Source of the DNA: JAALKW01 sp963974485
GTDB taxonomy: Bacteria > Pseudomonadota > Gammaproteobacteria > Legionellales > Legionellaceae
Assembly (NCBI GenBank): GCA_963974485.1
Contig: CAXBBS010000026.1
Span: 1-5,039 of the forward strand
DNA: 5,039 nt
Direction of reading: 5' to 3'
A program made the translations under genes and the position numbers. Of this stretch, positions 1 to 5,039 are shown one piece after another. Below the pieces are notes generated by a model. That model saw nothing but the letters and a program-made list of their open reading frames with translations, did not search any database and was not told the origin of the DNA. Positions within the stretch are counted from its first letter, which is position 1. Every line of letters begins with the position of its first letter.

Positions 1-164
1 TTGAAGTTAAAATGGTTGCTTAGTGAGGTGTCCGTTTTATCGTGGCAAGATCAAAACTTGGATTTTCCAATCAAAAATCGAAGGAATATCTGGGCGATAT
101 TCATATTGCAGACATTGGAATTCCTCGCATATTGCTTTGCGAAATGATGTCTAATGTTGCTTAA
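1..164 (+). pseudogene. 3' remnant resembling the C-terminus of an NAD(P)H-hydrate epimerase (YjeF_N/NnrE-like)
   Basis: The plus-strand frame ending in TAA at 162-164 reads FIVARSKLGF, then YLGDIHIADIGIP, then a short tail ending in MMSNVA. Known YjeF_N-domain epimerases, which interconvert the R and S forms of damaged NAD(P)H hydrate, end with a similar pattern: a TVTF-like strand, a K-x-G-(L/F) turn, then G-(D/E)-I-x-x-A-D-I-G-I-P. In this frame TAG and TGA stops occur at 21-26. A different frame, open from base 1, carries SEVSV at 22-36. Joining the two around the T run at 35-38 restores a family-like strand, so a one-base frameshift there is plausible (inference). The rest of the gene would lie left of the window. 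The match rests on about 40 residues recalled from the family, so the identity is tentative; a chance frame is possible. Confidence 0.4.
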
Positions 165-167
165 ATC
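160..167. repeat. Left 8-bp target site duplication of the IS66 element
   Basis: CTTAAATC lies directly outside the left inverted repeat and is repeated exactly outside the right one at 2606-2613. Eight bases is the known target duplication length for IS66-family elements. The copy contains the TAA stop (162-164) of the left-hand reading frame. Confidence 0.93.
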
Positions 168-187
168 GTAAGCGCTCAGTGATCACC
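168..187 (+). repeat. Left terminal inverted repeat of IS66 (tnpC end)
   Basis: The first 20 bases match the inverted right end at 16 of 20 positions, with the outer 10 (GTAAGCGCTC) perfect. The stop codon of tnpC lies inside this repeat, at 176-178, so the transposase gene runs almost to the tip of the element. Confidence 0.9.
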
Positions 188-1756
188 CTTCTTGTCAGGA
201 AAAATCAGCTGTGGCATAACTCGAGCAGCTTCGAGTTGCTCAGGTTTAACATTGAAAGGTAGCAGTTCTTCTAATTTTTCTACGGTATCAGCTTGCTGAA
301 TGTTGCTTAATGCATGCTTAAGCCACGCAAAAACATCAATATTATGTGCTTTACACGTTTCGATGAGAGAAAATAACGTGCCACCAGCACGCGCGCCCAC
401 GTCATTGCCATGAAAGAGCCAGTTTTTACGACCAATCACAAAAGGTTTGATTGGGCGTTCGGCACGATTATTGTCTATTTCAAGTCGCCCATCGTTTAAA
501 TACTGATTGAGTGCATCCCAGTGGTTCAGCATGTAATTGACGGCTTTGCCGAGAGGACCTTGGGACGGTACCTTCGTGATGTTGTCGTCGATTAAGGTTT
601 TCATGCTCTTGAGTATCGGTGCTGATTTTTCTTGCCGGACCTGTTTGATGCGCTCAGGGCTGGCTTGCTCTTCTTTAAGCAGCTTTTCAATGTGATAAAG
701 CTTTGCGATTTGTTCAACGACCTTGAAGGCGAGCCCTTTCTTCTTTTTGGCGAGACGTGTGACATCAACAAAATAACGTCGTGCATGAGCCATACACGCT
801 ACATGGGTTATGCCTTCTTTTTTACCCAGGCTCACATAAGCGCCATAGCAATCCGCATGAAGGTAACCTTGATAATCTTCAAAAAAATCAGTTGCCACCC
901 GATTTGCTCGTGTTGGATGATACGCATAAATAAATGAGCGCTTATCAGGAGGTCCGCCGATGAAGAGCCACATGTAAGATTTACTCGTCGCTTTTTTACC
1001 TTTTTCTTTCAAAACCTGAAGGGTTGTCTCATCAGCATAGGCAATATCATGGTTTTGAATGATATCCTCCATAAGTTTAACCAGAGGTGTAAGTAGCGCC
1101 GCTGATTTAATCAGCCAATCACCCAGCGTTCCTCGTGTCACTGATAACCCGGCGCGTTTAAACATGTCCTCTTGACGGTAAAGTGGTGTATGACGATTAA
1201 ATTTAGCATCAATCACGGTTGCTAATAACCCAGGAGCTGCCATGCTTTTAGGAATGGGCTGCTGAGGAAGCTTGGCAGATTTAATCGTCTCTTCACACGT
1301 TTTACACGCGTATTTTTTACGGATATTTACAACACGAAACGTCATCTGAGGAATCACATCAAGCTGCTCGCTGCATTCATCGCTGATGTGCGTCAAAGTA
1401 CAGCCACAAGCGCATTGTTTTTCTTCTTCAGCAAGGTCATACACATTTTCAATATAAGGCAGTGACTTAGGTAGTGGCTTACGTCCCTGACCTTTTGTCC
1501 TTGTGTAAGTTATGGTTTCAGTGGTTTCTTCAGGGGCCTCTGGCTCCGGGGAAGTCGAATCTGCCTCATCAAATTGAAGCGACATCTGCTCAGTCACCGC
1601 ATCTTTCTCGGACTTACGGCCAAAGCGCGCATGCTTCATTAAATACAGTTGGTGGTGCAAAGTTTCGTTTTGTGATTTTAGTTGCGAAACTAAGGCCTGA
1701 AGCTTTGAATTTTCAGCTGTGATTTCTTCAATGTTTGGTGCTGATTCAGTGTTCAT
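176..1756 (-). CDS. tnpC: IS66 transposase TnpC (DDE-type), 526 aa
   Basis: This is the DDE transposase that cuts and joins the element ends. Counting from the Met at 1754-1756, the N-terminus is a polar, coiled-coil-like helix (about residues 7-41) followed by the FGRKSEK signature (45-51). A cysteine cluster follows, with CACGC at 115-119 and CKTC at 151-154, as in the IS66 zinc-finger domain. The catalytic core shows AYADET (D242), LHADCYGAY (D302) and NNRAERPIKP (E433), followed by GRKNWLF. The C-terminal part (FSLIETCKAHNIDVFAWL) is the usual IS66 tail. The frame stays open upstream to an ATG at 1790-1792, giving 538 aa. I prefer the inner Met because an extended -10 promoter motif overlaps the outer ATG and because the extra 12 residues look unlike family N-termini. 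Neither start has a strong Shine-Dalgarno sequence. No truncation or frameshift is seen. Confidence 0.95.
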   Translation of the reverse strand: MNTESAPNIEEITAENSKLQALVSQLKSQNETLHHQLYLMKHARFGRKSEKDAVTEQMSLQFDEADSTSPEPEAPEETTETITYTRTKGQGRKPLPKSLPYIENVYDLAEEEKQCACGCTLTHISDECSEQLDVIPQMTFRVVNIRKKYACKTCEETIKSAKLPQQPIPKSMAAPGLLATVIDAKFNRHTPLYRQEDMFKRAGLSVTRGTLGDWLIKSAALLTPLVKLMEDIIQNHDIAYADETTLQVLKEKGKKATSKSYMWLFIGGPPDKRSFIYAYHPTRANRVATDFFEDYQGYLHADCYGAYVSLGKKEGITHVACMAHARRYFVDVTRLAKKKKGLAFKVVEQIAKLYHIEKLLKEEQASPERIKQVRQEKSAPILKSMKTLIDDNITKVPSQGPLGKAVNYMLNHWDALNQYLNDGRLEIDNNRAERPIKPFVIGRKNWLFHGNDVGARAGGTLFSLIETCKAHNIDVFAWLKHALSNIQQADTVEKLEELLPFNVKPEQLEAARVMPQLIFPDKKGDH

Positions 1757-1790
1757 GTCGTATCGTACAAACCTCGTTTCAATGAGGAGC

Positions 1791-1820
1791 ATTATACCAA
1801 AAACTCTCTCGCAATGGCAC
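1791..1820 (-). promoter_or_regulatory. Candidate internal promoter for tnpC (extended -10)
   Basis: The minus strand carries TGGTATAAT, a perfect TATAAT at 1796-1791 preceded by the TGn of an extended -10 element. A -35-like GTGCCA (4 of 6 to consensus) lies at 1820-1815 with an 18-bp spacer. Transcription would begin near 1784, downstream of the outer tnpC ATG but about 28 bases upstream of the inner ATG at 1756. This would let the transposase be made separately from tnpA and tnpB. It is a motif match only; no expression evidence is available. Confidence 0.4.
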
Positions 1821-1822
1821 TA

Positions 1823-1845
1823 AAACCCAGTAATAATCAGGGTTT
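1823..1845 (-). terminator. Weak hairpin between tnpB and tnpC, possible attenuator
   Basis: On the minus strand AAACCC and GGGTTT form a 6-bp stem around an 11-base loop, followed by only one more T and then AG. It lies 5 bases past the tnpB stop and before the tnpC promoter candidate. The short stem, long loop and short T run make it a poor intrinsic terminator. A role in reducing read-through into tnpC is possible but uncertain. Confidence 0.22.
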
Positions 1846-1849
1846 ATTT

Positions 1850-2203
1850 CTAAAAAATATGCTCGAAATTAAGGTCTGGAAATTCCGACATCAGCGCATA
1901 ATCCAACCCAGCAAGAAGCCAGTCAAGTTGCTGTTGTGTCAGCACGAAGAGCCCGTCCTCTGTTCGATTGATTTTAAATTTACCCCGCTCCATACGCTTC
2001 TGGTAAAGGACAAATCCGTTCTTATCCCAAAATAAACACTTCACACGGTCGCGTGCGCGGTTATAAAAAACAAACACCGATCCATCCATGAGGGGCGCTT
2101 CAAACTCTTCGATAATAAACGCACTTAACCCGTTAATCGCTTTGCGTCCATCAACAGCTGTTGTGGCAAGGTAAACACGAACCTCTGAATTCAGACGAAT
2201 CAT
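1850..2203 (-). CDS. tnpB: IS66 accessory protein TnpB (IS66 Orf2 family), 117 aa
   Basis: The protein is a full-length member of the IS66 Orf2 family, which is required with TnpA for efficient transposition of full-length IS66 elements but whose biochemical role is not settled. Visible signatures are VYLATTAVDGRKAINGL at residues 10-26 and the segment GSVFVFYNRARDRVKCLFWD at 41-60, which continues into GFVLYQKRMERGKF (63-76). The usual family length is about 115-118 residues. Its ATG (2203-2201) overlaps the tnpA stop TGA (2202-2200) in an ATGA arrangement. That overlap fixes the start and implies translational coupling to tnpA. Confidence 0.95.
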   Translation of the reverse strand: MIRLNSEVRVYLATTAVDGRKAINGLSAFIIEEFEAPLMDGSVFVFYNRARDRVKCLFWDKNGFVLYQKRMERGKFKINRTEDGLFVLTQQQLDWLLAGLDYALMSEFPDLNFEHIF

Positions 2204-2523
2204 GATGCTCGACCTGTAAGCGTCAGTACCTGCTCAATCATCTCAGGTGAAGCTTGTGCACTGACGCCAATACGCGAACCATTTGCGAGTGAAATTTGTA
2301 ATACCAACGCGTTGCTCGATGATTTTTCAGGTTCCACGGGGGTCGCTTCAATGAAGCTCGGTGCTTGAGGGCCAGCCGTCTCAATCAGCTGGCTGCGCCA
2401 GTTTTTGAATGAGCCATAAGTAAGGTTCTCGCGGCTGCAGTAATCCTTCTGGGTTAATCCGCTGCTCTTCCAATCAGCCAAATGCTTTTCCCAGTACGCG
2501 CGTCTCTCTGCTGAAATCTTCAT
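2200..2523 (-). CDS. tnpA: IS66 accessory protein TnpA (helix-turn-helix), 107 aa
   Basis: This is the first gene of the IS66 operon. Residues about 20-46 (SGLTQKDYCSRENL, then SFKNWRSQL) form the helix-turn-helix typical of IS66 TnpA proteins, which are related to the DNA-binding parts of IS3/IS911-type OrfA proteins. The N-terminus (RRAYWEKHLADWKSSG) is also characteristic. The C-terminal half contains a small beta-rich stretch (VLQISLANGSRIGV), as is common in the family. A strong Shine-Dalgarno sequence four bases before the ATG supports this start. The protein probably binds DNA, perhaps the element ends, but its exact role in transposition is not established. Confidence 0.93.
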   Translation of the reverse strand: MKISAERRAYWEKHLADWKSSGLTQKDYCSRENLTYGSFKNWRSQLIETAGPQAPSFIEATPVEPEKSSSNALVLQISLANGSRIGVSAQASPEMIEQVLTLTGRAS

Positions 2524-2527
2524 GAAA

Positions 2528-2533
2528 TCCTCC
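2528..2533 (-). promoter_or_regulatory. Ribosome binding site of tnpA
   Basis: The minus strand reads GGAGGA followed by TTTC and the ATG of tnpA. It is the clearest Shine-Dalgarno sequence in the window and the entry point for the coupled tnpA-tnpB pair. Confidence 0.75.
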
Positions 2534-2585
2534 GAAATATTTAATTCAGAGGCAGTATCTCGAAAATAAAAGAGGATCGTTAGAT

Positions 2586-2605
2586 GGGGTTTACCGAGCG
2601 CTTAC
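2586..2605 (-). repeat. Right terminal inverted repeat of IS66 (tnpA end)
   Basis: Read on the minus strand from 2605 inward, the sequence is GTAAGCGCTC followed by GGTAAACCCC. It matches the left end at 16 of 20 positions. Fewer than 90 bases separate the tip from the tnpA start, so the operon promoter should lie here, though no clear -35/-10 pair is visible. Confidence 0.9.
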
Positions 2606-2613
2606 CTTAAATC
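2606..2613. repeat. Right 8-bp target site duplication of the IS66 element
   Basis: CTTAAATC is identical to the copy at 160-167. Joining the flanks through one copy gives the empty site, in which the left-hand frame ends at its TAA and is followed by about 60 bases before the convergent pump gene's stop. Confidence 0.93.
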
Positions 2614-2671
2614 ACGTCATTTTTAGGGAATTAATTGTATCGCCCTGCTTTTATAATCGTACGGACACGCA

Positions 2672-3853
2672 TTACTTTTGATGCAAACATATCTTATTGA
2701 ATAATATAGCAAGCATACCTAATAGAAAGTAAAGTCCTGCTAATATACTTGTTCCTGAGTAAACTAATCCAGCAGCTAATGCACTAACGCCAAAAGAAAG
2801 AAATAATTGGAAAAACGCAAACAAAGCACCTGCACTACCCCTTTTATCATGAAAAGGGCTCAGTGCCATCGACATCGCCGTATTTCCCATCAAAATTAGG
2901 CCAACCATCGCAATCGAAACGCCAATTAAAACAAGTGGGATATTAATTATTCCCATCATACTTGTGATTAATAAAAAAATTCCGCTGCACACTAAAAAAA
3001 GTATACCTACCTTCATAATTTTTTGATTTTTTGATTTTAAAATAAAATATGGGGATATAAGTTTTGTTAGAACGCTTGAGGCGCCAATAATAGCCGTTAG
3101 CCAGCCAAACTCAATAGGCGATGTATGAAATTCTTCTTGAAAGATAAACGAACTTAATGTGATATAAAGGATATTAACAGACAGTGAAATGCCACCCAAT
3201 AAAACTGCGCCAACAAAAAATCGATTTTTAAAAAATGAAGCATAATTTTTTAAAAGTGAATTTAACGCAAACGCACCTGAATCTTTATGTTGATTTGTTT
3301 CTTCAAAAAAAAGTATAAAACAAATTAAGACTATTAAAACAACACCACCAAGTACGATAAAATTGACTCGCCAATTAAACCAGTGCTGTATATATCCTCC
3401 TAGAACAGGAGCAAGCAATGGGGATAAACTCAAAAACAATGTGAAATAAGAACCAATCGCCGCTAATCGTTCGTTCTGCATGACATCAGCTGCAATAATA
3501 CGAGCAAGCCCCCAAGAAACGCCAGATCCAAGTCCTTGTAATAATCTCAGTATCAAAAAGTATTCCACGGATTTAATCGTGGATGTAAAAAAACTTGCGG
3601 TGCAAAATAAAGTTAACCCAAACAAGACTACGGGCTTGCGCCCTATTTTATCTGAAAGTGGTCCATATACGAGCATGCTAAATGCCGCACCCAATATATA
3701 GATACTAATAGATTGCTGCATGGCTTGCTTGTCAGTGTGTAAATCAATCATAATGTGAGGTAGTGACGCAAGGTGAATGTCTAACCCAAGCGCACCACAA
3801 ATGGCCAATAAGATAGTAAGAGTCAGCAACTTAAATTCTTTTGAGGTAATCAT
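2672..3853 (-). CDS. MFS multidrug efflux transporter, Bcr/CflA type, 393 aa
   Basis: This is a predicted 12-helix inner-membrane proton antiporter of the major facilitator superfamily. Helix 1 ends in GLDIHLASLP (residues 23-32), matching the acidic-then-LP pattern of Bcr/CflA pumps. Motif A is GPLSDKIGRKP (64-74). The motif B-like arginine is R103 in LRLLQGLGSG. The motif C-like stretch LSPLLAPVLGGYI (143-155) is typical of drug:H+ antiporters. SPF followed by KRGSAGAL (332-345) is also a subfamily hallmark. Length is normal (about 390-400 aa) and there is no break. Known relatives export bicyclomycin, chloramphenicol or sulfonamides; the substrate here cannot be read from sequence. The gene is more A+T-rich than htpX and the IS, suggesting separate acquisition. 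The ATG at 3853-3851 lacks a clear Shine-Dalgarno sequence. The IS lies only 66 bases past the stop, so pump transcripts could run into tnpA. Confidence 0.92.
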   Translation of the reverse strand: MITSKEFKLLTLTILLAICGALGLDIHLASLPHIMIDLHTDKQAMQQSISIYILGAAFSMLVYGPLSDKIGRKPVVLFGLTLFCTASFFTSTIKSVEYFLILRLLQGLGSGVSWGLARIIAADVMQNERLAAIGSYFTLFLSLSPLLAPVLGGYIQHWFNWRVNFIVLGGVVLIVLICFILFFEETNQHKDSGAFALNSLLKNYASFFKNRFFVGAVLLGGISLSVNILYITLSSFIFQEEFHTSPIEFGWLTAIIGASSVLTKLISPYFILKSKNQKIMKVGILFLVCSGIFLLITSMMGIINIPLVLIGVSIAMVGLILMGNTAMSMALSPFHDKRGSAGALFAFFQLFLSFGVSALAAGLVYSGTSILAGLYFLLGMLAILFNKICLHQK

Positions 3854-3880
3854 AAGTTCAGTCGTTTTTAGTTAAAAGTG

Positions 3881-3897
3881 ACGTAATCTATTTACGT
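3881..3897. promoter_or_regulatory. Inverted repeat in the pump leader, possible operator
   Basis: ACGTAA and TTACGT form perfect 6-bp arms around a 5-base centre. The site is 28 bases upstream of the pump ATG and shares its right arm with an adjoining self-complementary TACGTACGTA at 3893-3902. Its position in or just after the expected promoter would suit a repressor site, but no regulator gene is present in the window. Confidence 0.3.
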
Positions 3898-3905
3898 ACG
3901 TATGC

Positions 3906-3922
3906 TGTGATTAATAATCACA
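3906..3922. promoter_or_regulatory. Perfect 17-bp palindrome upstream of the pump gene, possible operator
   Basis: TGTGATTA and TAATCACA are perfect 8-bp arms around a single central A. The site lies 53-69 bases upstream of the pump start, where a TetR-, MarR- or LysR-type regulator might bind. It recalls a CRP site (TGTGA-N6-TCACA) but has a 7-base centre, so CRP binding is doubtful. A hairpin ending htpX transcripts is less likely because no T run follows on the minus strand. Confidence 0.4.
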
Positions 3923-3935
3923 TTAATGGACCATA

Positions 3936-4772
3936 TTAATCCATTGAATTTAATCGCCGGACGCGCTCTTCTGTAAGCGGATGTGTTCGAAATAACGCTG
4001 TTAATTTCTCGCCCCTTAAGGGGTTGATAATAAACAAATGAGCGCTTGCAGGATGTGTTTCAGCATCAGAAAAATACCCATCTTTTGCATACCTTTCTAG
4101 CTTCATTAATGCACTTGCTAGTGATGATGGGCTACCTGTTAATTTAGCGCTACCTGCATCTGCTTCAAACTCTCTTGAGCGGGATATAGCAAATTGGATG
4201 AGGCTTGCTGCCATAGGTGCTAGCAGCATAATGAGCATGCTAACAAAGGGATTAACTCGACGTTCGTCGCTGTGGCCACCTAATATATTCGTCCACATGA
4301 ATAGATTTACGATACCGCTAATGGCGCCTGCCATTGTGGCGCTAACCGTTGATATTAGGGTGTCTCGATGTAACACATGCGACATTTCGTGAGCGAGCAC
4401 TCCATACAATTCGTCTTCTGTGAGTAATGACATCAGCCCTTCGGTTACAGCAATGCTGGCATGCTCAGGGTTTCGTCCCGTAGCAAATGCATTGGGGGAC
4501 GATTGTTTCAATACAAATGCTTTGGGTGTTGGTATGCCAGCTCTTCGAGCAAGCTTCTGTAGCATTTTGTTAACGATGTGGCTGGTTGATAACGGTTCAG
4601 CCTTATATATTTTCAGAACGATTTGGTCTGAGAACCAGTAGGCACCAAAGTTCATAAGTCCTGCAAACATTAAGGCCATCATCACCCCACCGCGGCCACC
4701 AATTGCGCCACCGATGATAAGTAAAAGCGCTGTCATGCCTGCCATTAAGGCAAAAGTTTTAATATTATTCAT
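3936..4772 (-). CDS. htpX: HtpX-like membrane zinc metalloprotease (M48B), 278 aa
   Basis: HtpX proteases sit in the inner membrane with a cytoplasmic active site and degrade misfolded membrane proteins together with FtsH. The N-terminus has two hydrophobic segments (about residues 6-24 and 29-47) ending in NFGAYWFSD and the family's IVLKIYKAEP. The conserved PNAFATGRNPEHASIAVTEG segment (93-112) is present. The zinc site is HEMSH (H128, E129, H132), and the third ligand is probably E201 in SREFEAD. Two further hydrophobic segments lie at about 143-161 and 177-196. The C-terminus carries AHLFIINP (244-251) and THPLTEERVRRL (263-274), both family hallmarks. The usual HElaHvknRD is here HEMSHVLHRD, and the normal PELY stretch after the N-terminal helices is replaced by SHIVNKML, so this is a somewhat divergent copy. 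The start lies two bases after the resolvase stop, implying cotranscription. No strong Shine-Dalgarno sequence is seen. Confidence 0.94.
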   Translation of the reverse strand: MNNIKTFALMAGMTALLLIIGGAIGGRGGVMMALMFAGLMNFGAYWFSDQIVLKIYKAEPLSTSHIVNKMLQKLARRAGIPTPKAFVLKQSSPNAFATGRNPEHASIAVTEGLMSLLTEDELYGVLAHEMSHVLHRDTLISTVSATMAGAISGIVNLFMWTNILGGHSDERRVNPFVSMLIMLLAPMAASLIQFAISRSREFEADAGSAKLTGSPSSLASALMKLERYAKDGYFSDAETHPASAHLFIINPLRGEKLTALFRTHPLTEERVRRLNSMD

Positions 4773-4774
4773 TT

Positions 4775-5039
4775 TTAAGTCGCTAATGTTGATGCTGGGA
4801 TCCAGCGATATAAGGTTGGAATGGATATGCCAAGATCGTGAGCAACGTCTTTGGGTAATATGCCCGCGTCAAGTAATTTCTTGGCCGACTCGATTTTGCT
4901 GTTTGTCATTTTTCGTTTTCGACCGCCTACCCGCCCCTTTGCTTTGGCGGCAGCTAAACCTGCTTTTGTTCGTTCAGCAATCAACTCTCGTTCCATTTGC
5001 GCAAGACTTGCCATAACATGGAAGAAAAAACGCCCTGAT
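4775..5039 (-). CDS. Serine resolvase/invertase, C-terminal part (partial at window edge)
   Basis: The open frame runs off the right edge; the visible part begins SGRFFFHVMASLAQMEREL. Serine recombinases of the Tn3 resolvase/DNA invertase type carry this G-R-(x)-F-F...SLAQ-E-R-E-L-I-x-E-R-T segment, which forms the long dimer helix after the catalytic domain. Next come GRVGGRKRKM and a C-terminal helix-turn-helix (AKKLLDAGILPKDVAHDLGI, then PTLYRWIPAS) that binds the recombination site. The C-terminus looks complete, with TAA at 4777-4775. The catalytic serine and N-terminal core should lie outside the window, so activity cannot be judged. An internal ATG at 5014-5012 is not the true start because conserved residues continue upstream of it. 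Such enzymes resolve transposon cointegrates or plasmid multimers, or invert DNA segments. Confidence 0.93.
   Translation of the reverse strand, partial: SGRFFFHVMASLAQMERELIAERTKAGLAAAKAKGRVGGRKRKMTNSKIESAKKLLDAGILPKDVAHDLGISIPTLYRWIPASTLAT

Larger units (their letters stand above)
168..2605 (-). mobile_element. Complete IS66-family insertion sequence, 2438 bp
   Basis: The element is bounded by GTAAGCGCTC at 168-177 and its exact reverse complement at 2596-2605, flanked by a perfect 8-bp direct repeat. GTAAGCG-type ends, an 8-bp duplication, a length near 2.4-2.5 kb and three genes in the order tnpA, tnpB, tnpC are the known features of the full-length IS66 group. All three genes are open and of normal length, and tnpC keeps its D, D and E catalytic residues. 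The element therefore looks intact and potentially active, and the perfect duplication suggests little time since insertion. It sits in the 3' intergenic space between two convergent genes, with its own genes reading leftward. The name within the family cannot be assigned without an ISfinder comparison. Confidence 0.95.

Noticed and set aside
153..310. A 12-bp direct repeat, AATGTTGCTTAA, at 153-164 (outside the IS) and 299-310 (inside tnpC).
   Set aside because: The inner copy is in ordinary transposase coding sequence, and the true target duplication and inverted repeats fully explain the boundary. A chance match is the simplest reading.
632..937. Plus-strand open frame of 101 codons inside tnpC, and similar plus-strand frames elsewhere opposite the pump, htpX and resolvase genes.
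   Set aside because: They lie opposite well-supported conserved genes, have no recognisable domains, and are expected shadows.
2534..2605. Possible tnpA promoter such as GATACT with a -35-like TAACGA 17 bp upstream on the minus strand.
   Set aside because: The -35 match is poor and the -10 only partial; a promoter is expected here but I cannot place it.
2625..2646. AGGG and CCCT pairing followed by GCTTTT, considered as a terminator for the left-hand gene or the pump.
   Set aside because: Only a 4-bp stem with a 14-base loop, too weak to call.
3906..3922. CRP or FNR binding site reading of TGTGATTAATAATCACA.
   Set aside because: The centre between TGTGA and TCACA is 7 bases rather than the 6 of CRP sites, and the FNR pattern TTGAT-N4-ATCAA is absent.
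3854..3935. A TTATTA / TAAATA pair with 17-bp spacing as the pump promoter.
   Set aside because: Each hexamer matches consensus at only 3 of 6 positions in a very A+T-rich gap.
4775..5014. Treating the resolvase part as a complete 79-aa protein starting at the ATG at 5014.
   Set aside because: Conserved family residues (GRFFFHV) continue in frame upstream of that ATG to the window edge, so the gene is cut by the window.

Overview
The window looks like a piece of accessory bacterial DNA of low to moderate G+C, probably from a gammaproteobacterium. The support is an IS66-type element, a Bcr/CflA-type efflux pump, an HtpX-type protease and a Tn3-type serine resolvase. The sequence alone does not fix the genus. 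A serine recombinase at one end and a complete insertion sequence at the other suggest a plasmid, genomic island or otherwise fluid region.

Layout, left to right. Bases 1-164 hold the 3' end of a plus-strand reading frame. It resembles the C-terminal tail of an NAD(P)H-hydrate epimerase (YjeF_N/NnrE type) and seems to be disrupted near base 35. Bases 168-2605 are a complete IS66-family insertion sequence. It has imperfect terminal inverted repeats whose outer 10 bp match perfectly, a perfect 8-bp target duplication (CTTAAATC at 160-167 and 2606-2613), and three intact minus-strand genes, tnpA-tnpB-tnpC. The duplicated target includes the TAA stop of the left-hand frame, so the insertion left that stop in place.

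Bases 2672-3853 encode a 393-residue major facilitator pump of the Bcr/CflA drug-resistance type, visibly richer in A+T than its neighbours. Its 82-bp upstream gap is crowded with palindromes that could be operators. Bases 3936-4772 encode a 278-residue HtpX-like membrane zinc protease. Two bases upstream of it ends a serine resolvase/invertase (4775-5039) whose N-terminal catalytic part lies beyond the right edge.

All intact genes read leftward: resolvase, htpX, pump, tnpA, tnpB, tnpC. Resolvase and htpX are probably cotranscribed. The pump probably has its own promoter and regulator. Before the insertion, the pump and the epimerase-like frame were convergent neighbours, and the IS landed between their 3' ends. 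No wholly unknown system is visible. The most useful leads are the resolvase-htpX coupling, the palindromes before the pump gene, and an extended -10 promoter candidate inside the IS just before tnpC.
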